From Candidatus Cloacimonadota bacterium (GTDB lineage: Bacteria > Cloacimonadota > Cloacimonadia > Cloacimonadales > TCS61): a stretch of DNA of 64,000 nucleotides. A program made the position numbers and the translations under genes. Under the pieces are notes generated by a model. The model was not told where the DNA came from and made no database searches. It was given only the letters and a program-made list of their open reading frames with translations. The stretch's first letter is position 1, and every line of letters begins with the position of its first letter. Below are positions 52,540 through 61,214 of the stretch, piece after piece. The DNA is taken from positions 1 through 64,000 of the forward strand of contig JAIPGP010000001.1 of NCBI GenBank assembly GCA_021735645.1, written 5' to 3'.

Positions 52540-54225
52540 TTATTTCATATTTTCAAATACATTGGTTTTGCCATTTAGCTCATCAATCATATATCTGGCA
52601 TCATCTGATAAGTCACCATCCGGATATTGATCGATCAGATTTTCAAAAACACCAATTGCTTTTTCTTTATCCTTGATCTCTTCAGAATATAAAAATCCCT
52701 TCATAAACATTGCTTTATAATCATCAGAACCATTCGGATAATACTCGCAAATCTGGTCATAATAATAGATGGCATCTGTGTAGCGGCGTTTCTTCTGAGC
52801 GTTTTCAGCATTTGTGAAATATTCCTCTGCTGTCAGTTTTTCCACCAGATTATCCTCAAAAAGCTCTAAACCGTATTTCTGACGTAAATCAAGGTCAGCA
52901 GTTTCAAAAAGCTCCCGCGATCTATCACGCCGCATTTCATTTTCAATCTGAACTTTTGCTTCATCAAAAGGTGTTGCCACGGGCACAGTATCCTCTAAAA
53001 CCCGGAAAAATACATAGAAATCCTGGGCACTTTTAAAAACTTCACTAAGCTCATTCGGTTCTGTTTTGCCATAATCAACATTCCAGACAACATCACACCA
53101 GAGCGTATCAGTTCCGCATTTGGGAATAATATTATTTTTATATATGTGATCAATTTCGCCATTTTCAAATTCAAATACTGAGCTGGCTAAAACGGCACTG
53201 AGTGATTCTGTATCATCTTTTTTCAACGCTTTTTTCACTGTTTTACGTGCTTTTTTAGCTTCTTTCTCGCTTTTGAAACCAAATGCCTGGATTTTACGGA
53301 AAGGTTTTGTACTGAATTTCTCCAGATTATTATTGTAATATTCATGCACAGTATTTTCGTTAACTTCAATTTTATTAGTAACCAAGCGGTTATATACTTC
53401 ACGCAGCATCAGATTTCTATATACCATGGGCATAGCTTTCAGAACTTCAGCATTTTGATCGAATCCTGCTTTGAGAGCTTCATGGTAATACAAATCCATT
53501 TTAGTCATTTCACGGATGGAATTCAGTCTGGATTCCAGACGCAGGAAAGGCTGTTTGTTGCGGTTTGGCAAGCCGTCATACAGTTTTTTCAGGTCTGCAA
53601 TAGTCTGTTCCACTTCGGGATTATTACTGGTTACATATTTTTGCTCAGCAATGGGGTCAAAAGTGGATTGATCATTAAAATCAAGAGAATCAAGTAATTC
53701 CTCGTGAATCGTGACATTATATTTCTGCCAGAGTTCCTGGTCATAATTTTCAAAGAATTCCTTTTCTACCTGGGGGCGATACTGCTTTTCCACCATAACT
53801 TTGGATTCATCAAAAGTAACCCCTGGGAAGTCATCAAGGTGTTCCAGAAAGTATTCATAGAGTTCCTCATCAGAAATCTTGATTTCATTATTTTTGAGGT
53901 ATTTCTGATACTCGGTATAATAAGTGGCCTTGATCTGGTTAATGGCTTTTTCCTCAATTTCAGGATCAGTATCTAAACCTAATGCCAGCGCTTCCTGATA
54001 AAACATTTCTTCTGTAGCCAGTTCATTAAGAAATTTCACTTTCCCCTCATAGGACTGGTATCTGCCCTGATACATTACCGGGATCATATTAAGCCGCTGG
54101 TTAAAGTTTTCCATCGTAATTTCACCATTTGAATACTTTGCCAGAACGGTTTCAGGGGCTATTTCTGCCCAAAGGAATCCTGAAATTAATAATGCTGTTA
54201 CCACTATCAGTAATCTAATTTTCAT
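52540..54225 (-). CDS. Periplasmic SurA/PpiC-like chaperone with C-terminal TPR repeats
   Basis: A 561-residue exported protein. Signal peptide is about 1-20. A SurA-like N-domain (about 28-175) has VLAKYSNGEITMENFNQRL and long charged helices; a second, parvulin-like region (about 300-420) has ENTVHEYYNNNLEKFSTKPFRKIQAFGFKSEKEA, the start of a PpiC fold, but it is divergent and may not isomerise prolines. The C-terminus (about 470-545) holds two TPR-like repeats (AENAQKKRRYTDAIYYYDQICEYYP-type). It probably helps fold or deliver outer-membrane or secreted proteins. It lies 60 nt upstream of the aldolase gene and may have its own terminator-less transcript. Confidence 0.65.
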   Translation of the reverse strand: MKIRLLIVVTALLISGFLWAEIAPETVLAKYSNGEITMENFNQRLNMIPVMYQGRYQSYEGKVKFLNELATEEMFYQEALALGLDTDPEIEEKAINQIKATYYTEYQKYLKNNEIKISDEELYEYFLEHLDDFPGVTFDESKVMVEKQYRPQVEKEFFENYDQELWQKYNVTIHEELLDSLDFNDQSTFDPIAEQKYVTSNNPEVEQTIADLKKLYDGLPNRNKQPFLRLESRLNSIREMTKMDLYYHEALKAGFDQNAEVLKAMPMVYRNLMLREVYNRLVTNKIEVNENTVHEYYNNNLEKFSTKPFRKIQAFGFKSEKEAKKARKTVKKALKKDDTESLSAVLASSVFEFENGEIDHIYKNNIIPKCGTDTLWCDVVWNVDYGKTEPNELSEVFKSAQDFYVFFRVLEDTVPVATPFDEAKVQIENEMRRDRSRELFETADLDLRQKYGLELFEDNLVEKLTAEEYFTNAENAQKKRRYTDAIYYYDQICEYYPNGSDDYKAMFMKGFLYSEEIKDKEKAIGVFENLIDQYPDGDLSDDARYMIDELNGKTNVFENMK

Positions 54226-54280
54226 GCTCTTATCTCCTTATTAAAGTTACATTACTTAAGCAATACAGCAGAAAAAATAA

Positions 54281-54297
54281 TTGACTTATTCAGTCAA
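54281..54297. promoter_or_regulatory. Palindrome TTGACT-N5-AGTCAA in a divergent promoter region
   Basis: A perfect 6-bp inverted repeat between the divergent SurA-like and PtsN-like genes. TTGACT can act as a -35 box in both directions, so the palindrome may be overlapping promoters or an operator. Confidence 0.35.
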
Positions 54298-54325
54298 GTA
54301 AATAAATAGACAAATCAGGAAGATA

Positions 54326-54799
54326 ATGGAGGTAGTTATCTATATGGAAAGCGTGTTTCGACCAGATTTTGTCCTGGCTCAATATTTAGCTGTCGATAAG
54401 AAATCATTTCTTAAAGAAATGGCAGATTTCCTGTATCAGAAGCAGGTCATAAACTCTTCTGAAGCTTTTTTTGGGGCAGTATGGTCTCGCGAACAAGTGA
54501 TGTCAACCGGAGTTGGCAGAGCTATTGCCCTGCCTCATGGCTGCAACGATTCTGTGCTGGATTTTGTGGTTACCGTCTGCCAGCTGGCAGAACCTGTGGA
54601 CTATGATTCCATCGATAATAAACCAGTATCACTGGTTTTCCTCCTAGCCGTACCCCCTTCCAGACAGACCAGTTATATGAAAGTGCTGGCTGCAATATCA
54701 AACTTTGTCAGGCTGCCTGGTAAAACCGACCAGTTGATCGCAGCAAAATCTCAAGAAGACATCTTTAAATTAATCAGTGAAATCAAGGTAAAATTCTAA
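54326..54799 (+). CDS. PTS EIIA domain protein (PtsN/fructose type)
   Basis: A 157-residue EIIA_2 domain. The phosphorylated His71 sits in IALPHG, with STGVGRAIALPHGC and VFLLAVPPSRQTSYMKVLAAIS as family blocks. No EIIB, EIIC, HPr or EI lies nearby, which favours a regulatory PtsN-type role over sugar uptake. Two starts are possible: ATG 54326 after AGGAAG, or ATG 54344 after GGAGG; both have usable ribosome sites. The PorV-like gene follows after 22 nt. Confidence 0.85.
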   Translation: MEVVIYMESVFRPDFVLAQYLAVDKKSFLKEMADFLYQKQVINSSEAFFGAVWSREQVMSTGVGRAIALPHGCNDSVLDFVVTVCQLAEPVDYDSIDNKPVSLVFLLAVPPSRQTSYMKVLAAISNFVRLPGKTDQLIAAKSQEDIFKLISEIKVKF

Positions 54800-54821
54800 G
54801 AGGATTATTAAGAGGATTATA

Positions 54822-55778
54822 ATGAAAAAAATATTTAGCATTATTCTGCTGACCGGACTTATAACATTCTGCTTTGCTGCTTCTGAAAATGCCGGAACTA
54901 CCGGCTTCACTTTTTCCCGTCTGCTGTTTAGCCCCAGAGCTTCTGCTATGGGCTCTGCTTATACTGGCGTTTCCAGTGATGCTGAAGCTGTTTTCTTCAA
55001 TCCGGCAGGTCTATATCAGATAACTGGCACTCAAGTCAGTGCCGTATATATGAACTATCTGGAAGGTATAAACTGTGGTTCACTGGTCTATGCGAAATCA
55101 CTTAATAACCACTCCGCATATGCACTTTACAGCCGGTTTTTATCAACAACTGAGACCAGGACTCTTAGTGATGCTCAAGGTAATTACCTGGGTACTGACG
55201 GGACGTTTGGTTATTCAAACATAGATGCTGGCGGCTCGTACTCATACCATTTCTCAAATAGTTTAAATCTGGGCAGCACAGCCAGACTGCTTTATGAATC
55301 AATAGATGGTAATTCGGCTTCGGCATTTGCTTTTGATCTCAGTCTCTATCATATCACCGAAAACGAGAATCTTCATATTGGTATTGCTCTGCGGAATCTG
55401 GGTTTTCAGCTTTCTTCCTTCACCTCCGATAATTACAAGGAAAATCTGCCTGCCCTGGTTGATCTGGGTTTTGGCTTTCAAATCATACCCGCTTTACTGC
55501 TGGCAGCAGATTTTTACAAACCTTTCCAGAATGATTATTATCTGCGGTATGGACTGGAAGTGATACCACAGGAGAATCTGAGGATCAGAGCAGGATACAA
55601 AAGCGAGGCAACTGACTGGAAGACCGGCGGATCGGGCGAAACTCTGGCAGGTCTTACAGGTGGGTTTGGCATAATCTGGGATCGTTATGAAATTAATTAT
55701 GCCTTCATGTCTTCTGGTGATCTGGGTTTTGTGAACCAGGTGGGCATTTGCTATAAATTAAAAGGAAATCAGAAATAA
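54822..55778 (+). CDS. PorV/PorQ-like outer-membrane beta-barrel protein
   Basis: A 318-residue protein with signal peptide (about 1-19, CFAAS). It has the FadL-like UPF0164/PorV-PorQ signature FSPRASAMGSAYTGVSSDAEAVFFNPAGL near residues 35-65, followed by about fourteen alternating amphipathic strands ending in GICYKLKG. PorV shuttles type IX substrates after translocation and PorQ binds the sorting machinery; this homologue fits the several proteins with type IX-type C-terminal domains in the window. Its exact place in the pathway is inferred. Its stop overlaps the next start (TAATG). Confidence 0.8.
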   Translation: MKKIFSIILLTGLITFCFAASENAGTTGFTFSRLLFSPRASAMGSAYTGVSSDAEAVFFNPAGLYQITGTQVSAVYMNYLEGINCGSLVYAKSLNNHSAYALYSRFLSTTETRTLSDAQGNYLGTDGTFGYSNIDAGGSYSYHFSNSLNLGSTARLLYESIDGNSASAFAFDLSLYHITENENLHIGIALRNLGFQLSSFTSDNYKENLPALVDLGFGFQIIPALLLAADFYKPFQNDYYLRYGLEVIPQENLRIRAGYKSEATDWKTGGSGETLAGLTGGFGIIWDRYEINYAFMSSGDLGFVNQVGICYKLKGNQK

Positions 55779-56605
55779 TGAAATGTAAAGGAATTAATAA
55801 ATCAGAAACCAGAAAACTCGGTAAAACTCAGTATTGTAATGCCAGTCTTCACCCCCACCAGATATATTGCCATGTTTGCGGACATGCTACACCTGCCCTG
55901 AAAACCGATCTTGCTGCCTCTCAAAATTTCTCCAGCACCTGGCAGGAACATAAAAAAGAATATACCAGGTCACTGGGACTCGGCTTATTTATCACTCTGG
56001 CTTTCATCATTCCCCTGGCTATCCTTACTTATATCTTCCGGGGTAACTATTGGATAACTAATTTAGTTGTACTTCTGCTGACACCCTTTATTCTGGTTCC
56101 CTTTGCCCAGAAAGAAGATATAGCTTTTTCCGGTTATCTCAGCAATTTAAAATATTATCCCCAATTCCTGGTTCTGGTTCTGATCGCAGAATTATATTTC
56201 TTTGCTCTTAAGGTGATATGCACCGGTTTTCTCCTGGATATCATGGTAGATCCGGTTCTCCATATTGTCCGCCTGATCATGGTGCTTTATGGTATTGCCT
56301 GCGCTCTTCCAGTTCCTGTACTTATGGTAGAAAAAAACCTTAATCCACTCAAAGCCATTATTATCAGTATAAAAGCTGGACATGAAACCCGCTGGCAGCA
56401 GTTCTTCATTTCTCTGCAGATTCTTATTGCCAATCTGGCGGGAGCTTTGTGCCTGCTGGCTGGACTGCTGGTCTCTGTACCCCTATCCTATAAATTGATC
56501 AGAAATTATTACCTCCACATGGTGGAATATGAGCTTTTTGTTTCGCCAAATCCGACTGTGAAGACGATGGAAAACTCTCCTGACAGAATACCAGGCAGGT
56601 CATAA
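55778..56605 (+). CDS. Zinc-ribbon multi-pass membrane protein, unknown function
   Basis: A 275-residue protein. The N-terminus has a cysteine pattern suggestive of a degenerate zinc ribbon: Cys3, Cys20 and the pair CHVC. Five or six hydrophobic helices follow, among them GLFITLAFIIPLAILTYIF (about 68-86), LVVLLLTPFILVPF, FLVLVLIAELYFFALKVI and IANLAGALCLLAGLLVSV. I do not recognise a family; its layout is like DUF-type membrane proteins with glycerophosphoryl-diester-phosphodiesterase-like membrane domains. The start codon overlaps the PorV-like gene stop, so the two are translated together. Confidence 0.7.
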   Translation: MKCKGINKSETRKLGKTQYCNASLHPHQIYCHVCGHATPALKTDLAASQNFSSTWQEHKKEYTRSLGLGLFITLAFIIPLAILTYIFRGNYWITNLVVLLLTPFILVPFAQKEDIAFSGYLSNLKYYPQFLVLVLIAELYFFALKVICTGFLLDIMVDPVLHIVRLIMVLYGIACALPVPVLMVEKNLNPLKAIIISIKAGHETRWQQFFISLQILIANLAGALCLLAGLLVSVPLSYKLIRNYYLHMVEYELFVSPNPTVKTMENSPDRIPGRS

Positions 56606-56733
56606 ACTCTGTTTTCTATCTCATGTATTTTACAATTCTCAATTTTTTTCTGAAAAATATACTTTATTATTGGACAAAGTTGGGGATTAAATAATTATTA
56701 CTCAAATATTAAAGATAGCAGGGAGTTTGTTAA

Positions 56734-57186
56734 ATGGATACAAGCAAGAGATATATCAACATGTGCCGGAAAGCTGATGAGATAAAAACTCATTGGAAAC
56801 CGGAACAGGGTGATTACTTTTATGGAGTGCCCGAGGATTTTGCCGATATGGAATATGAAAAAGGGATTTACCGGATTTTATTGTGTGATGATGAATTCTA
56901 TTGTATTATTCCTGATAACTATAATCTTAAAACCAAAGATTTTACCGGGTTCGGGGATGAAGATGAAACCGTCTTCCTACCCCGGCAAGATAATTTACAA
57001 AATATGATTGATTTTGAATTGCATTATGACCTTATCAAAGAATTCTGTGATTGGATTTCTGCTCTGGACATCTCCATGAAAGAAAGACTGCAAACCATGG
57101 AACAGACCTGGCTGGCTTTTGTGATGTTGAAAAACTACAGCAAAATCTGGACTGGAAAAGACTGGGAGCATGTAAGCTTTGCCTAA
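56734..57186 (+). CDS. Hypothetical protein of 150 aa
   Basis: A 150-residue acidic, soluble protein without signal peptide. Recognisable blocks are the start YINMCRKADEIKTHWKPEQGD, a central LPRQDNLQNMI and the end MEQTWLAFVMLKNYSKIWTGKDW. Similar small proteins occur in diverse bacteria and phage-like contexts, but I know no function. The start ATG 56734 follows AGGGAG. Its last codons overlap the cupin start by 8 nt. Confidence 0.7.
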   Translation: MDTSKRYINMCRKADEIKTHWKPEQGDYFYGVPEDFADMEYEKGIYRILLCDDEFYCIIPDNYNLKTKDFTGFGDEDETVFLPRQDNLQNMIDFELHYDLIKEFCDWISALDISMKERLQTMEQTWLAFVMLKNYSKIWTGKDWEHVSFA

Positions 57187-57499
57187 TATTTTTACTGACC
57201 TGCCGAAATTTCCGCTACCGGAGGAGATTTCCTCAGCATTATTTGAAAATGACAAGGTTAAAATTGAAAAAATTATCTCTACCGGTCAGGCTTCTCCCCC
57301 AGGATTCTGGTATGATCAGCCTTTACAGGAATGGGTGCTCCTACTCTCCGGTTCTGCAGTTATTAAGTTCAATAACCCCGTAAAGAGAATTGAGCTCCAA
57401 AAAGGTGATTTCCTTCTCATTCCGGCTCATCAATTGCATCGCATCGAGAGCACTTCGAAAAATGAAAACACTCTCTGGCTGGCTTTTTTCTTTCCCTGA
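57179..57499 (+). CDS. Small cupin-domain protein
   Basis: A 106-residue single cupin barrel, starting at TTG 57179 inside the end of the preceding gene. Motif 1 is weak (VLLLSGSAVIKFNN) and motif 2 reads KGDFLLIPAHQLHRIES, keeping one metal-binding His. Similar small cupins bind metal and small ligands; function is unknown. The TTG start is chosen because no ATG occurs before the conserved region; coupling to the upstream stop makes it plausible. A short hairpin (AATGCC/GGCATT, 57523-57541) follows and may end the transcript. Confidence 0.65.
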   Translation: MPNIFTDLPKFPLPEEISSALFENDKVKIEKIISTGQASPPGFWYDQPLQEWVLLLSGSAVIKFNNPVKRIELQKGDFLLIPAHQLHRIESTSKNENTLWLAFFFP

Positions 57500-57625
57500 T
57501 TTCGGACAATGTCCCACTTGAATGCCCGTTTTCGGCATTTTAAACAACCCTCCCGCTGAAATAGATGTGGAACTAAGTGCCTGATATACATTGAAATAAA
57601 TGGTTAAATAAAATTTATGCGGTTT

Positions 57626-57641
57626 TGGCTTGAAAATTGCA
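57626..57641 (+). promoter_or_regulatory. Sigma54 -24/-12 promoter of the SpoIIE-type phosphatase gene
   Basis: TGGCTTGAAAATTGCA matches the sigma54 consensus with GG, ten bases, GC, and TTGCA intact. The transcript would start near 57652, about 24 nt before ATG 57676, nearly the same geometry as the transporter operon. Upstream at 57504-57514 is GGACAATGTCC, a possible activator site. Confidence 0.65.
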
Positions 57642-57675
57642 CTGCTTAGTGTAAGTTTAATATTGTGAGGTTTAT

Positions 57676-59664
57676 ATGGATAGCCTGGTTAAAGACCCGA
57701 TAAAAAGAAAAATATTTATTCTGGTTATTCTTTTTATCATTGTAGCTATAAGCATTTTTGGAAGTAAGATATTCATGGATAAAGTTATTGCCTATTATAT
57801 CAATAAAACCATAAATACTAATTCACTCTTAGACCTTAACCAGGTTGTATATCGTCATATTATGCTTATCCAGCGTAACTTTGATCTGCTTATCTCGGCA
57901 AATTACAATCTGGAAGATATCTCTAAACATAAAAATGATATTAAAAAAAGTTTTAATGATATCCGTATAATTCTTAATAATATCAAATATGGCGGCTCTT
58001 TTGATTATAACTACTTTGATGATTTTTCCATATATTCTTCTGGAACAAAAATTATCCATTTCACTCCCGTAAAAAACCTTAATACTGATGAGTATGTAAA
58101 TACTTTTACGGCTTCTCTGATCCGCCTTAATGAAATCTGTGATGAACTTAATAGGGCTCTGACTTCTAAAGAACAAAAGATTTCTGATAAAGTTTTACAG
58201 GATTTTGCTGTGGAAGTAGAATCAATTATCCAATCCAGCAATATTGTTATTTTGAAATTCCATAAAGCTGTGATGACGTACCAGTATAATATCAGTCGCG
58301 AAAAAATGGCTCAACTTGATAAGTATAACCTGATCAGATATGTGGGACTGCTGGTGATCGGCTTGATCAGTTTGATCATCTTTATCACTACATTTATCCA
58401 GATAAGTAATATTATCGAAGAAAAAAATAAGACCATGCTTGATCTTGATAAAGTTAACCGCTCCCTGCTCAAGGAGCTGGAAGTAGCAGAAAACGTCCAG
58501 GCATACCTCAAACCTCAGTGGCTGGTTCTGGACGAGAATCTGATCTTCTCTGCCACTTACACACCCTCCAAAAAAATTGGTGGTGATTTCTCTGATACTA
58601 TCACCATTTCAAAAGGAAAATATGTCACTTATGTGGGAGATATCTCCAGTCACGGCGTGCAGGCGGCTTTGATCATGAGTGCTGTGAAAGCAACTATTAA
58701 TATGGTGATTGAATCTGAAAAAGATAACCTTCAGCCTCATTATATTATCAGAAGAATCAGCAATATTATCAGCAAGGAACTTTTCCCCAATAACTACCTC
58801 ACTCTTCTGATCTGCCTGATCGATATTGATCTGAAAACCGTTACTTACTATAATGCCGGTCAACCACCCATTATTGTTCTAAATAAAAAGTCCCGCGAAA
58901 CCAGTGTTGTTTATGAAAAAAGCTCTGTACCCATTGGCTGGCGTTCCGATTATCAATATTCCGAAGAAGAAGAAAACACTATTAATCTGGATGATGATAC
59001 TATTATTTTCCTCTTCTCAGATGGTATCTATCAATGCCGAAACAGAGATAATGAACAGCTCAGTCTGGAGCAATTTGCTGATTTTATCTCTGAAAACTTT
59101 GATGAAGACAGGCAGGTCATTCTGTCACATATGCTCAAAAGCAGCCTCATCGAAAAAGGCTATACCATTAATTCAGATGATTTCACTCTCGTAAGCTTCT
59201 GGAATAGAGAAATGGAAGACCCCTCTGTAAGCCAGCTCACGCTTATGCGATCCCTGCTTACTAATACAAAAGATATCGGTGCCTTTAGTGAGCAATTTGT
59301 GCTCACTAACCAGGATGGTAATTTTGAACTTGCCATGCAGGTGGAATTAATCGTTAATGAGTTCCTTAATAACATCATTGTACATGGACTTCGCAGCAAA
59401 TCCGATACCGTGATCCTCTTCAAAATGGAATTAGCTGATGAACTCATTCTGTCTTTCTGGGATAAAGGTATTACGTGGGATATCCCTAATAAACTCCCCG
59501 GGCAAGACCCCTTTGCCAATAAAAATGACCTGGATACTTCCGGTCGCGGTATCCCGATTATTTATTCTCTTACCTCAAAAGTATTCCGAAAAAGACTTGA
59601 TGAAGTCAATGAAACTGTGATGTATATCCCGCTTACAGGTAATATGGAGCAATTCTACGATTGA
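57676..59664 (+). CDS. Membrane SpoIIE-type PP2C phosphatase fused to RsbW-like ATPase domain
   Basis: A 662-residue protein. Helix 1 (about 12-32) and helix 2 (about 222-245) bracket a periplasmic, mostly helical sensor of about 190 residues. A coiled coil leads to the SpoIIE/RsbU PP2C domain (about 285-510) with KKIGGDFSD, VGDISSHGVQAAL, YNAGQPP and FLFSDGI metal-binding motifs. The last part (about 540-660) is a HATPase_c fold with N-box VNEFLNNIIVHG and G-box SGRGIP, the RsbW/SpoIIAB serine-kinase type. Phosphatase and kinase of a partner-switching system are thus on one chain; the anti-anti-sigma partner is not encoded nearby. It is preceded by a sigma54 element and its stop abuts the convergent comM stop. 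Confidence 0.9.
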   Translation: MDSLVKDPIKRKIFILVILFIIVAISIFGSKIFMDKVIAYYINKTINTNSLLDLNQVVYRHIMLIQRNFDLLISANYNLEDISKHKNDIKKSFNDIRIILNNIKYGGSFDYNYFDDFSIYSSGTKIIHFTPVKNLNTDEYVNTFTASLIRLNEICDELNRALTSKEQKISDKVLQDFAVEVESIIQSSNIVILKFHKAVMTYQYNISREKMAQLDKYNLIRYVGLLVIGLISLIIFITTFIQISNIIEEKNKTMLDLDKVNRSLLKELEVAENVQAYLKPQWLVLDENLIFSATYTPSKKIGGDFSDTITISKGKYVTYVGDISSHGVQAALIMSAVKATINMVIESEKDNLQPHYIIRRISNIISKELFPNNYLTLLICLIDIDLKTVTYYNAGQPPIIVLNKKSRETSVVYEKSSVPIGWRSDYQYSEEEENTINLDDDTIIFLFSDGIYQCRNRDNEQLSLEQFADFISENFDEDRQVILSHMLKSSLIEKGYTINSDDFTLVSFWNREMEDPSVSQLTLMRSLLTNTKDIGAFSEQFVLTNQDGNFELAMQVELIVNEFLNNIIVHGLRSKSDTVILFKMELADELILSFWDKGITWDIPNKLPGQDPFANKNDLDTSGRGIPIIYSLTSKVFRKRLDEVNETVMYIPLTGNMEQFYD

Positions 59665-61206
59665 TCAGCTATCCCAGAATTTGCGGTCCAGACTCCGGTA
59701 TTGAATTGCCTCAGATACATGCACAGAGGTGATATTCTCTGAACCTTCCAGGTCTGCTATCGTGCGGGATACTTTCTTGATCCGATCAAATGCCCGCGCC
59801 GATAAACCCATTAATTCCATCGCCTTTTTCACCAGAATCTGGCACTCTTTATCCAAATGACAATATTTCCGGATCAATTTCGGACTCATCTGCGAATTGC
59901 TATAGATATTTTCTGCTTTAAATCTTTCTAACTGACAATTCCGCGAGTTATTTACCCGTTTCCTGATCACTTCGGATTTCTCACCGTCCGGTAAAGCACT
60001 CAGCTCCTGATAACGCACTGCCGGAACTTCCACATGAATATCAATTCTATCCAGCAGCGGTCCCGATATCTTAGCTCGATAACGCTGAATACTGGCAACT
60101 GTGCAGGTGCAGCTATGCCCCTCAATAAAGCTGCCATAATACCCGCAGGGACAGGGGTTCATAGATGCAGCCAGCATGAATTTTGCCGGAAATTCCAGGC
60201 TTTGTGAGGCTCGCGATATCGTTACTACCTCATCTTCCAAAGGTTGACGCAATACTTCCAGTACAGATTTCTTGAATTCCGGTAATTCATCCAGAAATAA
60301 TACTCCGTTATGTGCCAGTGATACTTCCCCTGGCTTGGGATAACTGCCTCCGCCTATCAGGGCAATATCACTGATAGTGTGATGTGGTGAGCGAAAAGGC
60401 CTTTGTTTGATGATACCGGTTTTGCTGTCTATTAAACCGCTTACTGAATGGATTTTAGTGGTTTCCAGTGCTTCATCAAGCGAAAGATCAGGCAGTATGG
60501 TGGGAAAACAGCGTGCCAGCATGGTTTTTCCTGAGCCTGGAGGTCCTATCATCAGAATATTATGTCCTCCTGCCGCTGCAACTTCTAAAGCCCTTTTCAC
60601 ATGATACTGTCCTTTCACATCATACATATCCAAAGGATTCTCACTCTGTTCAGCAAATATCCCATCCCTGTCTATTGTAAAAGGTTCTATCTCTATTTTA
60701 CCTTCCAGAAATTCTACTACTTCCCGTAAATGTGTGCCAGGATATACCGCCAGTCCCTCTATTATAGCTGCTTCTTTGGCATTTTCAAGGGGCACGATGA
60801 TTCCCTCCACCTCATCTTCACGACAGGCTGTGGCAATAGAGAGGATCCCTCTAACTGCCCGTAAATCTCCATCAAGGGATAATTCACCTACCAGTACATA
60901 CACCCCTTTCCTCCGGATACGAACCTGATGCTCTGCCAGCAGAACAGATACTGCTATCGGCAGGTCCAAAGACACTCCTTCCTTCTTCACATCTGCCGGT
61001 GCCAGATTCACGGTATAATTATGAGAACCAAACCTGAATCCGGAATTTTTGATCGCAGACCAGACTCTGTCCTTACTTTCTTTGATGGAATTAGAAGGTA
61101 AACCTACTATTGAGAACTTATTCGTTCCGCCTTTGATATCTGCTTCCACTATCACTTGCCGGGCATCTATGCCTTGAATGGCATAAGACACTGTTTTTCC
61201 ATACAT
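59665..61206 (-). CDS. ComM/YifB-family AAA ATPase (Mg-chelatase-like)
   Basis: A 513-residue protein of full family length. The N-terminal Lon-like fold (about 1-190) begins YAIQGIDARQVIVEADI. The AAA domain has Walker A GPPGSGKTM (about 219-227), Walker B LFLDELPEF and sensor region; a Cys-rich insert MNPCPCGYYG...HSCTC follows; the Mg-chelatase C-terminal domain ends with SARAFDRIKKVSRTIADLEGS. ComM is a branch-migration helicase acting in natural transformation of some bacteria; the role elsewhere is less clear. It starts 8 nt after the lamin-tail-domain gene. Confidence 0.93.
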   Translation of the reverse strand: MYGKTVSYAIQGIDARQVIVEADIKGGTNKFSIVGLPSNSIKESKDRVWSAIKNSGFRFGSHNYTVNLAPADVKKEGVSLDLPIAVSVLLAEHQVRIRRKGVYVLVGELSLDGDLRAVRGILSIATACREDEVEGIIVPLENAKEAAIIEGLAVYPGTHLREVVEFLEGKIEIEPFTIDRDGIFAEQSENPLDMYDVKGQYHVKRALEVAAAGGHNILMIGPPGSGKTMLARCFPTILPDLSLDEALETTKIHSVSGLIDSKTGIIKQRPFRSPHHTISDIALIGGGSYPKPGEVSLAHNGVLFLDELPEFKKSVLEVLRQPLEDEVVTISRASQSLEFPAKFMLAASMNPCPCGYYGSFIEGHSCTCTVASIQRYRAKISGPLLDRIDIHVEVPAVRYQELSALPDGEKSEVIRKRVNNSRNCQLERFKAENIYSNSQMSPKLIRKYCHLDKECQILVKKAMELMGLSARAFDRIKKVSRTIADLEGSENITSVHVSEAIQYRSLDRKFWDS

Positions 61207-61214
61207 ATTGGCTC

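Noticed and set aside
37034-59667. A genome-wide reassignment of TGA to an amino acid
   Set aside because: TGA is an ordinary, well-placed stop for rsmI (37034-37036), the S9 peptidase (40788-40790), the SpoIIE-type gene (59662-59664) and the ComM gene (59665-59667).
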